DNA of 11,655 nucleotides from Ignavibacteriales bacterium (GTDB lineage Bacteria; Bacteroidota; Ignavibacteria; Ignavibacteriales; Melioribacteraceae). A program made the position numbers and the translations under genes. Shown in pieces: positions 1 through 6,798 of the stretch (positions are counted from its first letter, which is position 1; each line of letters opens with the position of its first letter). Below the pieces are notes generated by a model. It was given only the letters and a program-made list of their open reading frames with translations. It was not told the DNA's origin and ran no database searches. Location: assembly GCA_020059785.1 (NCBI GenBank), contig JAGVBL010000155.1, positions 1 through 11,655 on the forward strand, read 5' to 3'.

Positions 1-123
1 AATTATTGCAATAATTGATCTAGGGTCTTTGTCGTATGGCTGAATCTTTAAAACCTGCCCAAAAGAGAATGATGAAAATAGTAATGTAATCATTACTAAT
101 AAAGTTAGTTTCTTTTTGTTCAT
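1..123 (-). CDS. Start of a secreted protein of unknown function (partial, runs off the left edge)
   Basis: An open frame begins with ATG at 123-121 and stays open for 41 codons to the window edge. The start is supported by a strong ribosome binding site, AGGAGG at 136-131, seven bases before the ATG. The first 23 residues form a clear Sec signal peptide: a lysine-rich start (MNKKK), a hydrophobic core, then SFSFGQ, with likely cleavage near residue 22 or 23. The visible mature part begins VLKIQPYDKDPRS, which I do not recognise as a family. It lies 122 bases after the TonB-dependent receptor on the same strand, so it may be a secreted or surface partner co-expressed with it, but that is inference from position only. 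Confidence 0.8.
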   Translation of the reverse strand, partial: MNKKKLTLLVMITLLFSSFSFGQVLKIQPYDKDPRSIIAII

Positions 124-130
124 ATTTCTT

Positions 131-136
131 CCTCCT
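131..136 (-). promoter_or_regulatory. Ribosome binding site for the left-edge secreted protein
   Basis: The minus strand reads AGGAGG followed by seven bases (AAGAAAT) and ATG. This near-perfect Shine-Dalgarno match fixes the start of the partial gene at the left edge and shows that it is real despite only 41 visible codons. Confidence 0.75.
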
Positions 137-205
137 GGTTAGTGTTTGTTTTTTTTCATTATTCCTATTAGATAGAAATAAATTTTAAAGAACTAAATAT
201 TATAA

Positions 206-223
206 AAAGCTTTTAATAGCTTT
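206..223 (-). terminator. Weak hairpin between receptor gene and next gene
   Basis: AAAGCT at 206-211 and AGCTTT at 218-223 are perfect inverted arms around a six-base loop, 23 bases after the receptor stop codon. The stem is short and AT-rich and has no strong T-run, so it could be a weak terminator or chance. A TATAAT hexamer on the minus strand at 204-199, just after the hairpin, could be a -10 box for the downstream gene. No matching -35 at the usual spacing is convincing. Confidence 0.2.
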
Positions 224-245
224 ATACAACTATATTAAAACGAGT

Positions 246-3200
246 TTATAAAGTAAGTCTGATACCGAATTCAGCTGTTAAACCGTATAATTCACTGGTA
301 TTAAGAATCTTATATCCATTTACACGATTGTCAATAACTCTATCTTCTTTAATGTTAGATAAATTGCTGATGTTTAGCACCAAGGATAAGTAATTAAAGA
401 GTTCCTGTTTCAAAGCAAGGTCGAATCTAGTGTAACCACTTACTAAATTATCACTTCTTTGACTTGCAGAAAACGAGCTATAGTACTCGGCTTGATGGTA
501 CATTGAAATTCTTGCAGAAAAACCTCCTGTATCATAACCAAGGGAAATATTCCCGAAAAACTTTGGTTGATTTTCAAGTTGTTGTTTTCTTTGAACCGGA
601 ACTTCAACAAATTGAGCAATCTTCGGGAAAGGAGGAGGTAATACCTGCACCCAGGTGGTATCTATTCTAGACCTAATAAGCCATGTTTCCGATTTAACAA
701 ACGATGCATTGTAGCTAAGAACAATATTCTTAAGCAACCCGGGTAAAAATGTAAAATTAATTTGATGTTCAAATTCCAATCCCCATAATTTTGTTGGGTG
801 CGGAGAATTATACGGAACAGTTAACTGATACGTACCGGAATGAAGTGTCTTCCAATTCAATCCAACATTTTCAATCATCACATTTCCGCTTGTATTGAAT
901 TGATTCAACATGTGATACATATCTTTAATTTCTTTATAAAAAGCCGAGATTGAAATTAATCCTATTTCGTTTCCATAAAATGATGTATTGATTTCGAAAT
1001 TCCATGCCTTAGCAGTTTTTAATAGTGGGTTACCAAGAATAAGTTGTTTAGTAGATCCAACTAATGATGGTCTCCATGCAAAATATGAATTAAGACGCAT
1101 ATTAAAATCTGGTCTGGCTAATGATTTGTATGCCGCAAGTCTCACATTCAGAAATTCAGTGGCTTTTATATTCAGATGAAAATTTGGTAGAACAACAGTT
1201 TCTTTGTAGGTAGAAGTTGTATCTCTAGTATAATCAGCAGGTACGGGAAATCCGGAAAAATCAACAAGGGAATACTTATTCTTGTAGTCATTATTTTCCG
1301 ATTCTACTCTTAATCCTGCAATAAATGTAACAGTCTGACCTAATTTTAATGTATTCATTCCGAAGAAAGAGGTAACAGTTTCACTAATATTATAAGAATT
1401 TGCGTTTACTGACGGGTCGTTGAAATATTCTTTAGCAACACCGTTCTGATCAACACCTTTTTTATTCAAGTCGTACCATTGACGAAGTTTATCCCTGTTA
1501 ATTAATGGATACATTTTATATAAATCATACATCTTTCTGGATTCAGGTGTAGAATCCAAAAATTCGCTAAGTGATAAAGTATTTATTCTTGGGTCCGCTA
1601 AATATCTTTTGTAGAATGCTTCAAAGAAAGTGCCGTTGAAATTTTTAGCTTTGATTGAACCATCCGCCAATTTTTCGTATGGTCTCCAATAACCAAGATA
1701 ATAAGGTGAATATAATTCCGTATTTGCATTTGTTCTGGTCTTAGCTTTATAACTTGTACCGAATTTAAATTCTCCGGCAAGGTCATTACTAAATGCATAA
1801 TTATAAATTGCATTCAAAAATGCTGATTTATCTTTATCAAGATTATTTTGTGTACGATAATAAGCATTATACAAAGTTGAACTTGGGAAATTATTCCAGG
1901 CTTGATCAATAATTCTTTCGGGGTTTGTTTTTATTCTAGGAGGATTTTTCATACCCGAAGTGTTGGTAGAAGCTTCGAGAAAATCGAGTTGATAATCGTA
2001 TGGAAATTTAGAAATGGATTGAGCGAATGATAATCCCCAGTTTATTCTTAAATCCAATAAATTATTATCACCTGTTAATGCGGTATTGAATTGGCTTATT
2101 TCCCTTTCTCTATCCCTAAATGTATAAGTAACAGAGCCACCAGTACCTCCACCGGCCGGATAATCTCTTGAATGAAGTAAATAATCTCTATTAGTACTAT
2201 TAAATACTGTATTTAATTTAATTGATCCTTTATCTGGTGTATTTATGTCAAGCAGTAAACTAAAGCCATTTCTTTTTCTTATTTCATCAGTAAATTCTAG
2301 TGTAAAATTGTTTATTACATAATCTGTCTGATTGTTCAATGTCTGGTCATAGTCGAGGTCAATTCGTTCATTGCTTCTTATTTTTTGTTCTATATTACCT
2401 GTTAGCTGAACACCAAGTAAATCATCAAAAAATCTTTCTCCATATTTGAATGAAAAATCATATTGACCGAATGATTGCATAAGATCATTATAATTTCCTT
2501 TAGCAAGTACATTAATTTCTCTTAATGAAGGAGCTTTCTTGGTTACAAGATTTACACTTCCGGCAATAGCATCTGCATCTTTATCGGCGGTTAATGCTTT
2601 AAATAATTCTATTCCGGCTAAAGAACTTTGTGAAATAGTAGAAAGATCGAGTCCTCTGCTGGTTGCATCTGTAGAAGCAATTTTAATTCCATCAATAGTA
2701 AAATTTGTATACTTATCTTCCAATCCTCTTAAAATAATTTTGTTAGCTTCACCACCGGAACGAATAATAGAGACACCCGGTAAACGACCGATTGCTTCGG
2801 CAGCATTAACATCCGGTAATTCTTTAATTTTTTCTTCTGATACAACATTTACAATTGTGTTGGATGTTAATTGCTGATTAATTGCGGCAGCCTGTCCCAA
2901 TGCCTGAGCAGTTACAATGACTGTTTCGCCTTCCAAAACATCTGGAACTAATGTAACATTTAATTCAAGAGTGCGGTTATTCTGAATGGTAATTGGAATC
3001 TCCTTTGTTAAATAACCAATGTAGGAGACTCTTAAAGTATACTGTCCTTCCGGAATCTTGGCAATTCTATAAGTACCTTCAATGTCAGTTGCACTACCTA
3101 ATGATGTTCCAAGTATAAAAACATTTGCACCAATCAAACCTTTATTAGTAGTAGAATCTTTTACTTCTCCACGAAGATTCCCCTGTGCAAGAATTGCATT

Positions 3201-3248
3201 TGAGATAAGTAAAGATAAAAATAAAGTTATCGTAAAGAACTTTTTCAT
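246..3248 (-). CDS. TonB-dependent outer-membrane receptor with carboxypeptidase-regulatory-like N-terminal domain
   Basis: A predicted 1000-residue outer-membrane transporter powered by TonB. Residues 1-22 are a Sec signal peptide (MKKFFTITLF..., cleavage after AILAQ). Residues 24-101 match a carboxypeptidase-D regulatory-like beta-sandwich (GEVKDSTTNKGLIGANVFILGT; GTYRIAKIPEGQYTLRVSYIGY). A TonB-box-like segment (GETVIVTAQ) is at 107-115. The plug spans about 130-238 (ELPDVNAAEAIGRLPGVS; RGLEDKYTNFTIDGI; DADAIAGSVNLVTKKAP). The rest is a beta-barrel ending in the outer-membrane-like GIRLTL. The plug wording fits the general 'TonB-dependent receptor' type rather than SusC, and no SusD gene is next to it. 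The frame is open upstream to an ATG at 3335, but the start at 3248 is preferred because it begins the signal peptide and has AGGGAG five bases upstream. From the neighbours it probably imports pectin-derived oligosaccharides; the substrate is inferred. Confidence 0.93.
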   Translation of the reverse strand: MKKFFTITLFLSLLISNAILAQGNLRGEVKDSTTNKGLIGANVFILGTSLGSATDIEGTYRIAKIPEGQYTLRVSYIGYLTKEIPITIQNNRTLELNVTLVPDVLEGETVIVTAQALGQAAAINQQLTSNTIVNVVSEEKIKELPDVNAAEAIGRLPGVSIIRSGGEANKIILRGLEDKYTNFTIDGIKIASTDATSRGLDLSTISQSSLAGIELFKALTADKDADAIAGSVNLVTKKAPSLREINVLAKGNYNDLMQSFGQYDFSFKYGERFFDDLLGVQLTGNIEQKIRSNERIDLDYDQTLNNQTDYVINNFTLEFTDEIRKRNGFSLLLDINTPDKGSIKLNTVFNSTNRDYLLHSRDYPAGGGTGGSVTYTFRDREREISQFNTALTGDNNLLDLRINWGLSFAQSISKFPYDYQLDFLEASTNTSGMKNPPRIKTNPERIIDQAWNNFPSSTLYNAYYRTQNNLDKDKSAFLNAIYNYAFSNDLAGEFKFGTSYKAKTRTNANTELYSPYYLGYWRPYEKLADGSIKAKNFNGTFFEAFYKRYLADPRINTLSLSEFLDSTPESRKMYDLYKMYPLINRDKLRQWYDLNKKGVDQNGVAKEYFNDPSVNANSYNISETVTSFFGMNTLKLGQTVTFIAGLRVESENNDYKNKYSLVDFSGFPVPADYTRDTTSTYKETVVLPNFHLNIKATEFLNVRLAAYKSLARPDFNMRLNSYFAWRPSLVGSTKQLILGNPLLKTAKAWNFEINTSFYGNEIGLISISAFYKEIKDMYHMLNQFNTSGNVMIENVGLNWKTLHSGTYQLTVPYNSPHPTKLWGLEFEHQINFTFLPGLLKNIVLSYNASFVKSETWLIRSRIDTTWVQVLPPPFPKIAQFVEVPVQRKQQLENQPKFFGNISLGYDTGGFSARISMYHQAEYYSSFSASQRSDNLVSGYTRFDLALKQELFNYLSLVLNISNLSNIKEDRVIDNRVNGYKILNTSELYGLTAEFGIRLTL

Positions 3249-3253
3249 AAAAA

Positions 3254-3259
3254 CTCCCT
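3254..3259 (-). promoter_or_regulatory. Ribosome binding site that sets the receptor start
   Basis: The minus strand reads AGGGAG, five bases before the ATG at 3248. Together with the signal peptide that starts there, it favours this start over the in-frame ATG 87 bases upstream, which would bury the signal peptide behind 29 extra residues. Confidence 0.65.
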
Positions 3260-3382
3260 GATGGGTAATAAATTTAAATTGTAGTTGATAATAGTAAAGT
3301 GGATTAATGAATGAGAAGGAAAAATTAAAGCCCACAACTTTTTTCTAGTTGACATGCTCATTAATTTACTCGGATAGAAATA

Positions 3383-3412
3383 GTTTACTTTATTGTTTAC
3401 TTTATTGCTAAC
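3383..3412 (-). promoter_or_regulatory. Candidate operator, copy 1 (upstream of receptor gene)
   Basis: On the plus strand this is GTTTACTTTATT twice in perfect tandem (3383-3394 and 3395-3406), then GCTAAC (3407-3412). It matches copy 2 at 4657-4686 in 27 of 30 positions. The second repeat plus the tail forms an imperfect 18-base dyad, GTTnnCnnTAnnGnnAAC, in keeping with a LacI-type dimer site. It ends 134 bases before the receptor ATG and lies directly downstream of a candidate promoter, where a bound repressor would block transcription. That the neighbouring LacI-family protein binds it is inference. Confidence 0.65.
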
Positions 3413-3414
3413 TA

Positions 3415-3443
3415 AATCTGCTCAATAAATTTCTAATTGTCAA
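3415..3443 (-). promoter_or_regulatory. Candidate promoter for the receptor gene
   Basis: The minus strand has a perfect TTGACA at 3443-3438, 17 bases, then CAGATT at 3420-3415 in the -10 position, which matches TATAAT in only three of six places. The candidate operator starts three bases further on. The -35 match and the spacing are good; the -10 is poor, and Bacteroidota often use other promoter consensus sequences, so this is tentative. Confidence 0.35.
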
Positions 3444-3577
3444 GCAAAAAAGAAGTACATGTTATTTTTTATGTAAGGAAGAAGTAATAAAAAAGAAAAT
3501 CGTTAAAAAAACGGACTAAAGCTCAAAAAATGTTTCTGCAAGAAAAATAGCGGAAAACTAATTAAAAACTTCGAACA

Positions 3578-4609
3578 CTAATTTTTCTTATTAAATGAAA
3601 TACATGTTCCGCGCAAAATAAGTTGAGTATCTATTATAATATTTTTTGTTTCAGTCTCATCAGGTTCTTTAATACTTTTCATTATAAGATCCATTGATGC
3701 TTCGCTCAATAATTTTGTCGGTTGATCAATACAACTTAATGGCGGAGAAAGAAAGTTTTGTACTTCAGCATTACCAAAACAGATAATATCAATATCATCT
3801 GGTATTTTTAAGCCAACTTCTGCTGCAGCAATATATACACCCAGAGCAACCGGATATGTTACCGTTAGAAGTAAATCCGGTAAGTTCTTTTGATGGTATA
3901 ATCTCATAAATGCATCATAACCATATTTTTCTCCAAATCCTCCCTCAATTATCCAATCAGAATTAATTTCAATCCCATAGGAATTCATTGCATCAATAAA
4001 ACCTTGTTTACGGTCGCGTCCAATATTAATATTTGTATAACCGGCAAGATGCCCTATCTTACGATAACCTAATTTAATAGCATGTTCAATTGCTTTGAAG
4101 GATCCTTGATGGTCGTTAACAGCAACTGAATTAATTTTTTCGATTTGCGGAATACGATCAATAAACACAATCGGAATTTCTCGTCGTTTAACCATATCAA
4201 AGATTTCGTAATTACATGTTTCCTGTGTAATTGAAATAATAATTCCATCGACCTTCATTGCTAATAAAGTATGGATATGGCGCTTTTCCCGCTCGGGATT
4301 TTCCTGGGAGACTGTTAGAATGATTTCATAGTTATGTTCAAATGCAACATTATAAATATGTTCAATAATAGAACCAAAAAAGAAATGAGCTATTTTAGGA
4401 ATTACAACGCCTATTGTGTTAGATTTTCTAGCGGATAAATTGCGAGCCATAATATTCGGCGTGTATCCTAATTCTTCGGCAACTTTTTTTATTAGTTTTG
4501 TTGTAGCTGGTGAAATGTCCGGATGATTTCTAAGAGCTTTTGAAACTGTAACAGTCGATACATTTAATCTGCTGGCTATATCATTTAGTGTAATGGCTTT
4601 GTCTTTCAT
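3578..4609 (-). CDS. LacI-family transcriptional regulator
   Basis: A 343-residue protein, the usual LacI/GalR length. Residues 6-27 are the signature helix-turn-helix (ITLNDIASRLNVSTVTVSKAL), followed by the HPDISPATTKLIKK helix and the hinge (PNIMARNLSARKSNTIGVV, about 51-69). The rest is a periplasmic-binding-protein-like sugar domain with typical landmarks (VDGIIIS, PIVFIDR, GYRKIGHLAG, GRDRKQGF, and near the end ILRGTCIS). It should bind DNA as a dimer and respond to a sugar, here probably a pectin breakdown product or derivative. It lies between the enzyme operon and the receptor gene. The same 30-base element sits 47 bases before its own start and upstream of the receptor, suggesting control of itself and of the receptor. 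The ribosome binding site is weak (AGAG). No key feature appears to be missing. Effector and operator are inferred. Confidence 0.95.
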   Translation of the reverse strand: MKDKAITLNDIASRLNVSTVTVSKALRNHPDISPATTKLIKKVAEELGYTPNIMARNLSARKSNTIGVVIPKIAHFFFGSIIEHIYNVAFEHNYEIILTVSQENPEREKRHIHTLLAMKVDGIIISITQETCNYEIFDMVKRREIPIVFIDRIPQIEKINSVAVNDHQGSFKAIEHAIKLGYRKIGHLAGYTNINIGRDRKQGFIDAMNSYGIEINSDWIIEGGFGEKYGYDAFMRLYHQKNLPDLLLTVTYPVALGVYIAAAEVGLKIPDDIDIICFGNAEVQNFLSPPLSCIDQPTKLLSEASMDLIMKSIKEPDETETKNIIIDTQLILRGTCISFNKKN

Positions 4610-4629
4610 AAAATTCTCTACAATCTAAA

Positions 4630-4639
4630 TTTTCGAAAA
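4630..4639. repeat. Short perfect palindrome in the lacI leader
   Basis: TTTTCGAAAA is a ten-base perfect palindrome with a central CG, between the 30-base element and the lacI start. Many LacI-family operators have a CG at the centre of symmetry, so it could be an extra binding site. It is short and AT-rich, has no copy in front of the receptor gene, and may be chance. Confidence 0.25.
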
Positions 4640-4656
4640 AATTCTCAACTTAATAA

Positions 4657-4686
4657 GATTACTTTATGGTTTACTTTATTGATAAC
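4657..4686 (-). promoter_or_regulatory. Candidate operator, copy 2 (upstream of lacI-type gene)
   Basis: On the plus strand this reads GATTACTTTATG (4657-4668), GTTTACTTTATT (4669-4680), then GATAAC (4681-4686). It differs from copy 1 at three of 30 positions (2, 12 and 26); the second repeat unit is identical. It is in the same orientation relative to transcription as copy 1 and ends 47 bases before the lacI ATG, directly after a TATAAT box. This fits autoregulation by the LacI-type protein (inferred). Confidence 0.65.
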
Positions 4687-4699
4687 GCAACTTCACTAA

Positions 4700-4705
4700 A
4701 TTATA
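4700..4705 (-). promoter_or_regulatory. Candidate -10 box for the lacI-type gene
   Basis: A perfect TATAAT on the minus strand, 13 bases upstream of the candidate operator. No good -35 hexamer lies 17 bases further upstream (CAAAAT is found there). The position just before the operator mirrors the arrangement at the receptor gene. Confidence 0.35.
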
Positions 4706-4973
4706 TGAATTTATCAAGAAGTATTTTGGGGTTTGAGATTGAGGGGAATTAATAATTGTGAGAAATATTAATGGTTAGAATAACAGATAGAAATTATAGT
4801 ATATAAAATCATCTTGGAAGAATGGCAAAATTTTAACAGATTGCTACGTTAAAATTATAAATCATTTTCTGCTGGAATATTCAATTCCCTATTATTTCGT
4901 TATTATAATATTACTTTTTCCAGTTTAGGAATAAATACTTGGTTATTTCTTTTACCTGCTGTTTAGTTAACAT

Positions 4974-4994
4974 ATATCAAAAAGATTTTGATAT
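4974..4994. repeat. Perfect hairpin/dyad downstream of the enzyme operon
   Basis: ATATCAAAA at 4974-4982 and TTTTGATAT at 4986-4994 are perfect nine-base arms around a three-base loop. It lies 126 bases after the GH28 stop. No T-run follows on the minus strand, so it is not a classic intrinsic terminator. It could still end or protect the operon transcript, or be a regulator binding site. Confidence 0.45.
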
Positions 4995-5120
4995 CCTTGA
5001 TCATCTATGAAAATTCTTTTACCCTCCTATTTATCTCTGCACTTTATAAATTTCATTTATGTAAAAGAACGGCGAATCAAAAATTGTTTCGAATAAAATT
5101 TCTTCTGTCCATAAAAATCT

Positions 5121-6722
5121 TTATTTAATATTACCGGATTCTTTTACTTTAGTTTTGCTTCTATTATCTATTATTCTTTTTGCTTTCAGCAATACATTAT
5201 TGATAACAGTAATATTTTTAGTCTGATTACCGGTTATCTCTAAAAATGTATTTGCATTAGATAAAAGCGATGATGATTCTATTATTCCATCTCTAACATT
5301 ATGAAATGAGATTACCTTTTTAGCTTGTAAGTCCGAATCGGTTTTTAGTCCTGTTATTTTTATCTCTTTTACATCATCAGCAATTATAGCCGGACGTGCA
5401 TCAGAGTTTTTTAAGCGGAGTTCAACATTATTCAAATTAATATTCTCAGAATGTCTGATAAATAAACCAAATGAAGGCAGATTTCCCCATTTTGTACTTT
5501 CAGGGTAGTGATTTTCAAGTTCGGGTAAAATTTTATTTGCATCTTCTATGGATCCGCCGCCGGGGAATTCGATTGAAATATTATTCAGAGAAACATTTTC
5601 AACATAATGTCCCGGAATTCCTGTTATAGAACAACCGATTGGTGATTGAACATTGGTAGCAATTACATTACTTATTATAACATCTTTAAAAATGCCGACA
5701 CCCGGCTCCGGTTGATCATCATAAAACTTGCGAGCCCGGTTCCCAAGACGCATATATATAGGAACATGTGTTCCTTCGATTCTAATATTGGAAATTGTAA
5801 CCCCTTCAAGAATTCCTCCATCTACCATACCAAGTGTAATACCGCTTATTCCTTTTGGATGTCCGTATATTGGTTCTGTATCATTAGAAGGTTTTACAAC
5901 AATATTTGAAATAGAAATATTTCTAAATCCTCCATGAGATTCAGTTCCAAGTTTTAATGCATTACAATGACTGCTTATAACGCAATTAGTAATTACAACA
6001 TTTTCGGTAATGCTAAATGAAGTACTTTTTAATGTAATGCCATCGTCATCTGTATCACCAATACAATCTGAGATTATAACATTTTTACATCCGTCAATGT
6101 CCATCATATCGTTATTTTGATTTGCATGATTATAAACTCTAATTCCCCTTATAAACAAATCTTCGCATGCTAGATACTGCTGCATCCACATTGCTGAGTT
6201 TTGCATTGTTACATCTTCAATCTTTACATTTTTACACTCAACAAAACGAATTACATAAGGACGGTTTTTATAACGTTCCGGTTTTTCTCTTGTTGTAACT
6301 TTGAAAGCACTACCCTGTCCATCAATAGTACCTTCACCTCTGATCGAAATATTCTCGGCTCTCTCTGCATAAAAAATTGAGTGTTTAAGAAAAGCGTCAT
6401 TATAAGATTTCATTTGCGGAATAAATTCATTGTAGTCTGCGATATTCGTGCTGCCAAGAATAATTGCCCCGGCAGATAGATAAATGCTTACATTACTTTT
6501 CAGAAGAAGTGAGCCAGTAAGATATTTACCTGATGGAAAATATACGGTTCCACCGGAAACGGAACAAAAGTCAATTGCTTTCTGAAGCGCCTCTGTTTCG
6601 AGTCTGTTTCCATCTCCAGTAGCACCGAAATCCTTAACATTATAGATATTCAGTGAATTTAATTGTGCAAAGAGAGTTGTTGAAAGTAATAAAAGTATAA
6701 TAATTAATTTGAGTGTTTTCAT
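5121..6722 (-). CDS. Glycoside hydrolase family 28 (polygalacturonase-like), secreted
   Basis: A 533-residue protein with a Sec signal peptide (residues 1-20, ending TTLFAQ) and a right-handed parallel beta-helix. It opens with the usual NVKDFGATGDG...ALQKAID...GGTVYFPSGKYLTGSL (28-72). GH28 catalytic landmarks are present in variant form: N203-N-D205 for NTD, then the D226-D227 pair in DTDDDGITLKS, then H252 in SSHCNALKLGTES in place of GHG, and R325 in IYMRLGNRAR near where RIK is expected. GH28 enzymes hydrolyse alpha-1,4-galacturonosyl bonds in pectin, or galacturonate-rhamnose bonds in rhamnogalacturonan, by an inverting mechanism using these aspartates. The substrate here is probably a pectin fragment in the periplasm or outside the cell; endo or exo action cannot be read. 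It is the last gene of the enzyme run, 76 bases after the oxidoreductase, and lacks a good ribosome binding site. Confidence 0.9.
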   Translation of the reverse strand: MKTLKLIIILLLLSTTLFAQLNSLNIYNVKDFGATGDGNRLETEALQKAIDFCSVSGGTVYFPSGKYLTGSLLLKSNVSIYLSAGAIILGSTNIADYNEFIPQMKSYNDAFLKHSIFYAERAENISIRGEGTIDGQGSAFKVTTREKPERYKNRPYVIRFVECKNVKIEDVTMQNSAMWMQQYLACEDLFIRGIRVYNHANQNNDMMDIDGCKNVIISDCIGDTDDDGITLKSTSFSITENVVITNCVISSHCNALKLGTESHGGFRNISISNIVVKPSNDTEPIYGHPKGISGITLGMVDGGILEGVTISNIRIEGTHVPIYMRLGNRARKFYDDQPEPGVGIFKDVIISNVIATNVQSPIGCSITGIPGHYVENVSLNNISIEFPGGGSIEDANKILPELENHYPESTKWGNLPSFGLFIRHSENINLNNVELRLKNSDARPAIIADDVKEIKITGLKTDSDLQAKKVISFHNVRDGIIESSSLLSNANTFLEITGNQTKNITVINNVLLKAKRIIDNRSKTKVKESGNIK

Positions 6723-6798
6723 ATTAATTTTTTGTTAGTGAATATTTCATTTCTTGTCATTTACAATTCCTTGAATAATTACTAACTCCTGAAATGAA

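Larger units (their letters stand above)
3249..3577. other. Intergenic regulatory region between lacI-type gene and receptor gene
   Basis: A 329-base non-coding gap. It holds the receptor gene's ribosome binding site, a 30-base repeat element (3383-3412) and a candidate promoter just upstream of it (3443-3415). The part next to the lacI stop (about 3450-3577) is AT-rich with A/T runs; I see no convincing terminator hairpin or small gene there. The roughly 130-base leader between the element and the receptor start shows only a weak five-base inverted repeat. Confidence 0.7.
4610..5120. other. 511-base intergenic region between GH28 gene and lacI-type gene
   Basis: No credible gene is visible on either strand. 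The lacI-proximal end holds a ten-base palindrome (4630-4639), copy 2 of the 30-base element (4657-4686) and a TATAAT box (4705-4700). The middle (about 4720-4970) is featureless AT-rich sequence. A perfect nine-base-arm hairpin lies at 4974-4994, 126 bases past the GH28 stop. The gap separates the enzyme operon from the regulator and receptor unit. Confidence 0.7.

Noticed and set aside
2539..2877. Plus-strand open frame of 112 codons inside the receptor gene
   Set aside because: It lies entirely opposite the conserved plug domain, has no visible ribosome binding site and no recognisable protein features. The other plus-strand frames (for example 464-670, 5646-5937, 8590-8820) are rejected for the same reason.
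3249..3335. In-frame N-terminal extension of the receptor to an ATG at 3335
   Set aside because: It would place 29 residues before a complete signal peptide; the start at 3248 has its own AGGGAG site.
3335..3351. Inverted repeat CAACT/AGTTG in the receptor leader
   Set aside because: Five-base arms with a seven-base AT-rich loop are expected by chance in sequence of this composition; no supporting context for a riboswitch or attenuator was seen.
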